Assembly: GCA_913062655.1 (NCBI GenBank)
Contig: CAJXXO010000212.1
Coordinates: 1-5,022 of the forward strand
DNA from: an uncultured Bacteroidota bacterium
Lineage (GTDB): Bacteria; Bacteroidota; Bacteroidia; Chitinophagales; S012-47
Length of the DNA stretch: 5,022 nucleotides
Direction of reading: 5' to 3'
Position 1 is the stretch's first letter; every line of letters begins with the position of its first letter. Both the position numbers and the translations under genes were made by a program. The notes beneath the pieces were generated by a model. It saw only the letters and a list, made by a program, of their open reading frames with translations, did no database searches and was not told the origin of the DNA. Of this stretch, positions 1 through 5,022 are shown piece after piece.

Positions 1-2175
1 CCTTCTGATATGATCCAGGCCATCGAAGTCAATAAGACCATTACCCCTGACATGGATGCCGATGCTATTGGCGGTGCGGTGAACCTGGTGACACGCTCTG
101 CACCGGCCGATTTTCGCTTGTCTGCAACCGCAGGATCGGGCTGGAACACGCTGAGAGGTGCACCGATGGGCATTGGCTCTATCGTAGTAGCCGACCGGGT
201 AGCCAACGATAAGTTGGGTATTGTAGTCAGTGGTTCCATCTTCGCCCATCAGTTGGGCTCCGACAACTTCGAACCGGAGTGGGACCTGGATGACAACGAT
301 ATGCCATTCGCCAATGAATTGGAGGTACGTAAATACATTGTCGATCGTACGAGAAGAAGCCTCTCCGCTTCCCTGGATTACAAGATCAATCCCAACCATA
401 CGGTATGGCTGAAAGGTATCTACAACCACCGTGACGATTGGGAGAACCGCTATCGGGTGCGCTACCGCGACATTTACCAGGACGACAATGGCGATTGGTA
501 TGCGGAAGAAGTGGTGCGTGAAGCCAAGGGCGGATTGGATAACAATCGAATAAAAAATGCACGTCTGGAAGACCAGCGGACGCAGAATTATGCGATCGGT
601 GGTGACCACACCTTTGGCAAAGTGCTGATGAACTGGACCGCCAATTACGCTACAGCCTCCGAAGAGCGCCCTAATGAACGGTATATCGCCTACAAAGGGG
701 AAGAGGTATTGCTCAACTACGATATCTCCAACCCTGAGTTCCCGGATATAACCGCACAGACACCTATTCCATTTGGCGATTTTGAATTTGATGAGTTGAC
801 CGAAGAATACCAGTACACGGAAGATGTGGACTTCAACGCCCGGTTAGACTTTACCATTCCAGGGGCCAAAGGCCGGTTCGCCAATACGGTGAAGTTTGGT
901 GGACGCCTGCGGACCAAAACCAAGTTGCGGGACAACAATTTCTTCGAGTACAGCCCATTGGATCCACAACTCGACACCTACGCTTCTCTGCCTGATAATG
1001 CCTTATCTGATGAGACAGATCCAGACTATCTGGCCGGTGATTATGCCGTAGGCACCTTTGTAGATAACGAATTCCTGGGTCAGCTCGACTTGCAGGATGA
1101 GACCCAATTTGAAGAGGAAGACCTGGTGGACGAATATGTACCGGGCAACTTCGATGCGGCAGAAAACATCTTTGCCGGTTATGCGATGATTACCCAAAAT
1201 GTGGGCGAAACGCTGAATGCCATTTTTGGTATCCGCGTGGAGCATACCAACATCGACTACACGGGTAACCAACTGGTGTTTGATGATGAAGGCGATGTAG
1301 TACCGGGCGAGACATCGGCTTTCAACAACTCCAGTAGTTACACCAATGTTTTACCGGGATTGCACCTCAACTTCCGGCCCAACAACAAGTCCGTGCTGCG
1401 CTTTGCCTGGACCAACACACTTGCGCGTCCCAATTATTTCGACTTAGTCCCTTATCGCGAAGTCAATTTTGAAGACAACGAACTGTTTGAAGGCAACCCT
1501 ACCCTGGTACCTACCGTGTCGATGAACTTTGATATGATCGGGGAATACTACTTCTCCAATGTAGGTCTTATCTCAGGGGGTGTTTTCCTGAAAGACATTG
1601 ATAATTTCATCTACGTACAGCAGTTCCAGGACTACACCGACCCATTGACCGGTCAGGAATTTGACATTTACTTCCAGCCACGCAATGGCGGTACCGCTAC
1701 CCTCTTTGGTATTGAGCTCGCTGTTCAACGACAATTGGACTTTTTGCCGGGTATCCTGAAGCGCTTGAACGTGTATGCGAACTACACCTACACACAGTCC
1801 AGCGCTGACGGTATTACCAACGAAGATGGCGAGCCACGCGACAACTTGCCGCTGCCGGGCACGGCCGAGCACATGCTCAATGCCTCCCTGTCGTATGAAT
1901 CAGATAAGTTTCAGGCTCGTATCGCTATGAACTATGCCAGCGACTATATTGATGAGTTGGGTGGTGAGGACTTCTTTGATCGCTACTATGATCAGCAGTT
2001 GTTCGTGGATGCTAATGCCTCCTACCAGTTTACCAAGTCATTGCGCTTCTTTGTGGAGGCCAACAACCTGACCAATCAGCCACTGCGTTACTACCAAGGC
2101 GTACCGGGTCGCACGATGCAGGCAGAGTACTATGGTCCGCGCTTCCAGGGTGGATTGAAGTTGGATATTCAGTAA
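1..2175 (+). CDS. TonB-dependent outer-membrane receptor, C-terminal 724 residues (5' end outside window)
   Basis: This is an outer-membrane active transporter powered by TonB-ExbBD; the window holds the end of the plug domain and the whole beta-barrel. The frame is open from base 1 (Pro-Ser-Asp before the first Met), so the Met at base 10 is not the start; signal peptide, TonB box and most of the plug lie upstream. Residues 8-30 hold the plug-end motif IEVNKTITPDMDADAIGGAV. Barrel hallmarks of the TonB-Xanth-Caul-like receptors are LRFAWTNTLARPNY (from residue 466), EGNPTLVP (about 497-504), GGVFLKDIDNFIY, and a C-terminal strand beginning FFVEANNLTNQPLRYY and ending in GGLKLDIQ, with the usual alternating aromatic and hydrophobic residues. 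The barrel is intact, with no frameshift. Residues 311-411 contain no Lys or Arg and are strongly acidic, probably an extracellular loop region. A phytase gene follows 59 bases downstream, which suggests uptake of phytate, a metal-phytate complex or released inositol phosphates; this substrate is inferred. The family call is secure. Confidence 0.96.
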   Translation, partial: PSDMIQAIEVNKTITPDMDADAIGGAVNLVTRSAPADFRLSATAGSGWNTLRGAPMGIGSIVVADRVANDKLGIVVSGSIFAHQLGSDNFEPEWDLDDNDMPFANELEVRKYIVDRTRRSLSASLDYKINPNHTVWLKGIYNHRDDWENRYRVRYRDIYQDDNGDWYAEEVVREAKGGLDNNRIKNARLEDQRTQNYAIGGDHTFGKVLMNWTANYATASEERPNERYIAYKGEEVLLNYDISNPEFPDITAQTPIPFGDFEFDELTEEYQYTEDVDFNARLDFTIPGAKGRFANTVKFGGRLRTKTKLRDNNFFEYSPLDPQLDTYASLPDNALSDETDPDYLAGDYAVGTFVDNEFLGQLDLQDETQFEEEDLVDEYVPGNFDAAENIFAGYAMITQNVGETLNAIFGIRVEHTNIDYTGNQLVFDDEGDVVPGETSAFNNSSSYTNVLPGLHLNFRPNNKSVLRFAWTNTLARPNYFDLVPYREVNFEDNELFEGNPTLVPTVSMNFDMIGEYYFSNVGLISGGVFLKDIDNFIYVQQFQDYTDPLTGQEFDIYFQPRNGGTATLFGIELAVQRQLDFLPGILKRLNVYANYTYTQSSADGITNEDGEPRDNLPLPGTAEHMLNASLSYESDKFQARIAMNYASDYIDELGGEDFFDRYYDQQLFVDANASYQFTKSLRFFVEANNLTNQPLRYYQGVPGRTMQAEYYGPRFQGGLKLDIQ

Positions 2176-2194
2176 GCCTTTTTCTCATTGTTTT

Positions 2195-2232
2195 GTGGTC
2201 GTTGTGCAAGCAACGGCCACTTTATTTTTTTT
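2195..2232 (+). terminator. Rho-independent terminator-like hairpin between receptor and phytase
   Basis: The arms GTGGTCGTTG (2195-2204) and CAACGGCCAC (2211-2220) form a 10-bp stem with one G-T wobble, closing a 6-base loop (TGCAAG). The stem is followed directly by TTTATTTTTTTT. This is a textbook intrinsic terminator on the plus strand, 19 bases after the receptor stop codon. Its T-tract ends two bases before the phytase ATG at 2235, so it may instead act as an attenuator that lets part of the transcripts through into the phytase gene, or as a 5'-leader structure. Termination efficiency cannot be judged by reading. Confidence 0.85.
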
Positions 2233-2234
2233 CT

Positions 2235-3308
2235 ATGGTACGCATACTGACCTTACTCACGATAACGGCCCTTCTGGTGGCTTGCTCCCAGGAGCAGAAG
2301 GACACTACCCAACCGTCTGCTGAAGCGTTACCGGGCGTATTGGCCACAGCCGAAACCGATAATGTCCCCAGCAATGATGATGCAGCCGATGATCCGGCCA
2401 TTTTCGTTCACCCAGAAGATCGGAGCCAAAGTGTGATCATAGCCACCGATAAACAATACGGCCTATTGGTGTACAACCTGGAAGGCAAAGAGCTCCATCG
2501 TTTTCCGGTAGGAGAAACAAATAATGTCGACCTGCGCCAGGGCTGCGTGATTGGATCGGACACGGTAACCATTGTAGCAGCCAGCAACAGAAGCTTCAAT
2601 GGCTTAAGTCTTTTCACTTTCGATGCTGACACCTATGTGCTGGCACCGCTCAACACCGATACACTGTTCTCTGATAGCGAAGAGGTATATGGTTGCACCA
2701 TGTACCGCGAAGAAGATGGACAAGCGTATGCCTTTATCATCGGTAAGGATGGATTGATCGAGCAGTGGGCCATCAAGGGTAAACATGCGTCTTCTGCAAC
2801 AGCGGAAGTGGTCCGTACCCTGCAGGTGCCTAGTCAGCCGGAAGGCGGTGTGGTGGACGATGCCAGGGGCGTACTCTTTATTGGAGAAGAAGCGGCTGGA
2901 GTGTGGCAATTTGATGCATCAGCCGGTGGTGCTTCAGCAGGGCAAATGGTGGTTGCCATTGACAGCCAACCCAACCTGGCCGCTGATGTGGAAGGCATTG
3001 CCCTCTATACTACGCCTACCGTCCAGTATTTGGTGGTAAGCAGCCAGGGCAACCATACCTATGCGATATTTGATACCAAAGACTTTACCTACCTGGGCAG
3101 CTTTACCATTCCATTTGGGGAAGATATCGATGGGGCTGAGGAAACAGATGGGTTGGAAGTCACCGCTATGGCATTGGGGCAGGCCTTTCCAAATGGATTG
3201 CTGGTCGTGCAAGACGGCTTCAATGATGGTACGCAAAACTTCAAGTACCTCGACTGGGCAGATGTGGCTGCGGCTTTCGATCCGGCATTAGTTGTTGAGC
3301 CGCAGTAA
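2235..3308 (+). CDS. Beta-propeller phytase (3-phytase, PF02333 family), lipoprotein
   Basis: The 357-residue product should hydrolyse myo-inositol hexakisphosphate (phytate), typically as its calcium complex, releasing phosphate. It has the normal family length. I chose ATG 2235 because it gives a clean lipoprotein signal: MVR, a hydrophobic core, then the lipobox LVAC with Cys17. The in-frame TTG at 2193 would add 14 residues and start in front of the terminator hairpin. Matches to the Bacillus enzymes run the full length: DDPAIFVHP (52-60), ATDK (70-73), NNVDLR (96-101), AASNRS (115-120), EVYG (150-153), GKDG (170-173), QPEGG (201-205), GEEAAGVW (217-224), DVEGIALY (251-258), SSQGNHTYAIF (269-279), ETDGLEV (303-309), VVQDG (324-328) and QNFKYLDW (334-341). 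Lys73, Arg119, Tyr152 and Lys171 line up with the family's phosphate-binding residues, and Glu203, Asp251, Glu253 and Asp305 with acidic calcium ligands, so the enzyme looks active. No Shine-Dalgarno sequence is visible. It lies downstream of the receptor and probably works with it at the envelope. Confidence 0.95.
   Translation: MVRILTLLTITALLVACSQEQKDTTQPSAEALPGVLATAETDNVPSNDDAADDPAIFVHPEDRSQSVIIATDKQYGLLVYNLEGKELHRFPVGETNNVDLRQGCVIGSDTVTIVAASNRSFNGLSLFTFDADTYVLAPLNTDTLFSDSEEVYGCTMYREEDGQAYAFIIGKDGLIEQWAIKGKHASSATAEVVRTLQVPSQPEGGVVDDARGVLFIGEEAAGVWQFDASAGGASAGQMVVAIDSQPNLAADVEGIALYTTPTVQYLVVSSQGNHTYAIFDTKDFTYLGSFTIPFGEDIDGAEETDGLEVTAMALGQAFPNGLLVVQDGFNDGTQNFKYLDWADVAAAFDPALVVEPQ
3268..3305. 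repeat. 8-bp perfect inverted repeat at the 3' end of the phytase gene
   Basis: CTGCGGCT (3268-3275) and AGCCGCAG (3298-3305) are exact reverse complements separated by 22 bases; the right arm ends just before the phytase stop codon. No T-tract follows on either strand, so it is not a standard intrinsic terminator. It could stabilise or mark the 3' ends of the two converging transcripts. It lies in coding sequence (including an Ala-rich stretch), so chance is a real alternative. Confidence 0.4.
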
Positions 3309-3680
3309 TCAGCGCTGTCTCCGTTCGCCTTTCAATCGGTCATTCAATTCGATGGCCTGTCGCACCCATTCGGTAACCGTGTCCCACGGCACCTCTTCCA
3401 CGGTTTGAAAAGAGGCCGATTTGATCTGTGCTCTGCCTTTCGCCTCCAGCAGCCCGGACGAATCGTCCATGGCGTGGCCCCGGGTAAAGCCGAGGTCTAC
3501 ACTACCCTCTTTTTTCGGATTGAGGTACGCCAACCGCTTGCCCTTGTAGAAAAATGGTATGCCATATACCATGCGCACGGCTATGGGCGGCTGCACCTCC
3601 ACGATATGATCATGCAGGGCCACCACCAATAAGCGTTGCGGCTCTGGAAGCGTGTCGAGGAAATCGAGCAGGCTTTGCAT
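3309..3680 (-). CDS. DUF1801 domain protein (YdhG-like fold), function unknown
   Basis: A 123-residue cytosolic protein with no signal peptide or membrane span. It matches the DUF1801 family (PF08818) over nearly its full length: an N-terminal helix pair with FLDTLPEPQRLLVVALHD (7-24), the core strand motif VYGIPFFYKGKRLAYLNPKK (38-57), DLGFTRG (62-68), GLLEAKGR (76-83) and a C-terminal amphipathic helix ending in a basic tail (KGERRQR). Some family members, such as Bacillus YdhG, have been linked to frataxin-like iron handling; nothing in this sequence shows that role, so the function stays open. The start is the only reasonable Met: a TGA lies a short way upstream in frame with no other start between. 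It sits 4 bases after the small membrane ORF, suggesting cotranscription with the histidine kinase. Its stop codon (TGA, 3309-3311) directly abuts the phytase stop codon on the other strand. No good Shine-Dalgarno is visible, so translation may be coupled to the upstream ORF. Confidence 0.88.
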   Translation of the reverse strand: MQSLLDFLDTLPEPQRLLVVALHDHIVEVQPPIAVRMVYGIPFFYKGKRLAYLNPKKEGSVDLGFTRGHAMDDSSGLLEAKGRAQIKSASFQTVEEVPWDTVTEWVRQAIELNDRLKGERRQR

Positions 3681-3684
3681 CGGT

Positions 3685-3810
3685 TCAGGTAAAGAGCCAC
3701 AATAAACTCACCGCAGCAGTGAGGCTTAAGGTGATGGCGAGAATAATACAGCGCGGAATGGAAAAGGGCTTGTAATGAGGGTTGGCTGATTTTGATACTG
3801 GAGTACCCAT
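3685..3810 (-). CDS. Small single-span membrane protein (41 aa), unknown
   Basis: This short ORF fills the space between the kinase and the DUF1801 gene. It runs from ATG at 3810 to TGA at 3685-3687. The N-terminal half is polar and mildly basic (MGTPVSKSANPHYKPF, then SIPR), followed by one hydrophobic helix, CIILAITLSLTAAVSLLWLF (21-40), reaching the C-terminus. Basic residues before the span predict N-in, C-out topology. It begins 12 bases after the kinase stop codon and ends 4 bases before the DUF1801 start, spacing typical of a real operon gene. A weak Shine-Dalgarno-like AGCAGG lies 5 bases before the ATG. It is in the same frame as the kinase, separated by TAA and four sense codons. 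I recognise no family. It could be a small partner or regulator of the kinase, or an untranslated gap that happens to be open; the membrane-helix pattern and tight packing favour a gene. Confidence 0.6.
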   Translation of the reverse strand: MGTPVSKSANPHYKPFSIPRCIILAITLSLTAAVSLLWLFT

Positions 3811-3822
3811 AAAAACCTGCTT

Positions 3823-5022
3823 TTACATCGGCAGCAGAATGCGAAAGGTGGTGCCTTTGCCCACGGCCGAAGACTTCACAAATATCTTACCCCGGTGGTA
3901 GTTTTCTATGATGCGTTTGGTAAGGGATAGCCCCAGTCCCCAGCCCCGTTTTTTGGTACTGTAGCCCGGTTGGAATACCGATTGGAACCGTGACTTGGGT
4001 ATGCCTTTACCCGAATCCGACACATCTACCGCCAATTTATCGCCTTGCGGATGAACCGTTATGCTGATTTGTCCACGTCCCTCCATAGCATCCAAGGCGT
4101 TTTTGACCAGATTTTCAATCACCCAGTTAAACAATGGCGGATTGATTTGGGCTTGCAGTTCATCATCGGCCACCTCCAGTGTAAATTGTACCTGGCGTGA
4201 GGCACGGGTACGCAGGTAATCCACTGCTTCTTGCAATACCGGTGCAATCGGTTGGGGATGGAGATCGGGCTTGGACCCGATTTTACTAAACCGCTCCGTA
4301 ATCAGCTCCAGGCGGTTGATATCCTTTTCCAACTCAGCGATCACCTTGGGGTTGAGGTCCTGCTCCTTGAAATACTCGACCCACCCTACGAGGCTGGAGA
4401 TAGGGGTACCCAATTGGTGAGCCGTCTCCTTCGACATGCCTACCCACACTTGATTTTGCTCTGCCTTTCGGGCATTACTGAATGCGTAATAGGCCACCAA
4501 CAAGAAAAAGGCAATAATGCCCAGTTGCACATAGGGGTAAAACTGGATTTGCTGGAGTAGTACGCTGTCTTTGTAATAGATATAATTGACCACCCCTTCT
4601 TCCAGCTCCACTTCAATGGGTGCATTCTGGTTGCGCATCGATTCGATCTGCTCGGCCAGGTAGCCGGGGTTGTCTACCCGAGCACTGTCCAGGTTACCAT
4701 ATTCGATCACTGCTCCACTGCTATCGGCATAGATAACCGGCACGGAGGCCGAGTTGACCACCACCTCAGAGATAAAGGAATTGACCACCTTCTTGATCTC
4801 CTCTTTGATGGCGCGAAAGAGGTCCGAGTCCTGGTAGTAGATCATATTTTGGGTGAAGTCGGTCTCCATCCGGATAGGTGCATATTCGGTAAACTGCGCC
4901 CGCAAGGTGTCTGAAAAAAACATACCCTGTTGGAAGGTGGTGGTATCGTGCAGGTCTTGTACTCCGCTGATGATCGTATCCTCGTTAACAAGAATGCGGG
5001 GCAAACCCTCGATACTCAAAAA
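3823..5022 (-). CDS. Membrane-bound sensor histidine kinase (N-terminus outside window)
   Basis: The C-terminal 399 residues of a two-component sensor kinase. The frame stays open to the window edge, and the TTG at 5019 is not a convincing start because the expected first membrane span is missing. Residue numbers count from that TTG. Residues 1-162 form a probable extracytoplasmic sensor region with no family I recognise. A membrane helix follows at about 163-181 (QLGIIAFFLLVAYYAF core). The dimerisation box GMSKETAHQLGTPISSL (194-210) carries the phospho-acceptor His201. The ATPase domain is complete: N-box ENLVKNALDA (302-311), G1 DSGKGIP (335-341), F-box FQPGYSTKK (349-357), G2 RGWGLGLSL (358-366) and G3 GKGTTFRI (387-394). 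All catalytic motifs look intact. There is no HAMP domain (about 12 residues separate span and H-box) and no receiver domain. No response regulator is in the window, so the partner and stimulus are unknown. It is the upstream gene of a probable operon with the 41-residue membrane protein and the DUF1801 gene. Confidence 0.95.
   Translation of the reverse strand, partial: FLSIEGLPRILVNEDTIISGVQDLHDTTTFQQGMFFSDTLRAQFTEYAPIRMETDFTQNMIYYQDSDLFRAIKEEIKKVVNSFISEVVVNSASVPVIYADSSGAVIEYGNLDSARVDNPGYLAEQIESMRNQNAPIEVELEEGVVNYIYYKDSVLLQQIQFYPYVQLGIIAFFLLVAYYAFSNARKAEQNQVWVGMSKETAHQLGTPISSLVGWVEYFKEQDLNPKVIAELEKDINRLELITERFSKIGSKPDLHPQPIAPVLQEAVDYLRTRASRQVQFTLEVADDELQAQINPPLFNWVIENLVKNALDAMEGRGQISITVHPQGDKLAVDVSDSGKGIPKSRFQSVFQPGYSTKKRGWGLGLSLTKRIIENYHRGKIFVKSSAVGKGTTFRILLPM

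Noticed and set aside
717..1872. Open frames on the minus strand inside the receptor gene (717-977, 1003-1272, 1573-1872)
   Set aside because: They are antisense to a well-supported receptor, show no recognisable protein features, and are explained by the codon pattern of the gene on the other strand.
2188..2195. TTGTTTTG as a Bacteroidota -7 promoter element (consensus TAnnTTTG)
   Set aside because: It misses the key A and no TTTG-type -33 element lies at the right distance; transcription from it would begin inside the hairpin.
2193..2234. TTG at 2193 as the phytase start
   Set aside because: It would add a polar, Cys- and Arg-containing segment ahead of a clean lipoprotein signal and start just before the terminator stem; ATG 2235 gives the expected signal peptide.
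2408..3291. Other-frame and antisense ORFs inside the phytase gene
   Set aside because: The phytase motifs run the full length of the plus frame; the alternatives have unusual composition and no family resemblance.
3707..3723. CTCAC/GTGAG inverted repeat followed by TTTATT on the minus strand, as a terminator inside the operon
   Set aside because: The stem is only 5 bp with a 7-base loop and a short broken T-run, and it lies in the membrane-helix codons of the small ORF; too weak to claim.
3405..3775. Plus-strand ORFs across the DUF1801 gene and the small membrane ORF
   Set aside because: DUF1801 conservation fixes the minus strand as coding here; the plus-strand products resemble nothing and have no spacing or signal support.
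4231..4625. ORFs overlapping the histidine kinase (4231-4560 plus, 4440-4625 minus in another frame)
   Set aside because: They overlap the membrane helix and H-box region of an intact kinase and look like frame shadows.
5017..5019. TTG at 5019 as the real start of the kinase
   Set aside because: The frame continues to the window edge and the kinase lacks the first membrane span expected before a sensor region, so the gene almost certainly begins outside.
1..5022. tRNA or rRNA genes, CRISPR arrays, insertion sequences, toxin-antitoxin or phage-defence genes
   Set aside because: I looked on both strands and found no repeats, transposase motifs, RNA-gene structures or defence-type domains; nearly all bases are assigned to ordinary genes.

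Overview
The window looks like ordinary chromosomal DNA of a member of the Bacteroidota. The basis is a large TonB-dependent outer-membrane receptor, a lipoprotein-type signal on the gene after it, translation starts with no convincing Shine-Dalgarno sequence, and a sensor kinase with the KETAHQLGTP histidine box common in this phylum. A Saprospiria/Lewinella-like marine or soil organism would fit, but that finer placement is only an impression. Both edges cut through genes, and almost every base is coding.

Left half (1-3308, plus strand): the last 724 residues of a TonB-dependent receptor (start outside the window) are followed after 59 bases by a complete beta-propeller phytase made as a lipoprotein. 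The short gap is filled by a strong hairpin plus T-tract that ends two bases before the phytase ATG. Together the pair reads as a phosphate-scavenging unit: the lipoprotein phytase removes phosphate from phytate at the cell envelope, and the receptor probably imports the phytate, a calcium or metal complex of it, or a breakdown product. The substrate of the receptor is inferred from the neighbour.

Right half (3309-5022, minus strand): a sensor histidine kinase (N-terminus outside the window), a 41-residue single-span membrane protein, and a DUF1801 protein lie head to tail with gaps of 12 and 4 bases, so they are probably one operon. The small membrane protein lies in the same frame as the kinase, just past its stop codon. 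No response regulator is present in the window.

The two transcription units converge with no space between them: the phytase stop codon ends at 3308 and the DUF1801 stop codon begins at 3309. I do not see a wholly new system here. The parts most worth checking are the terminator-like hairpin against the phytase start, the small membrane protein attached to the kinase, and the zero-gap convergence with an inverted repeat at the end of the phytase gene.
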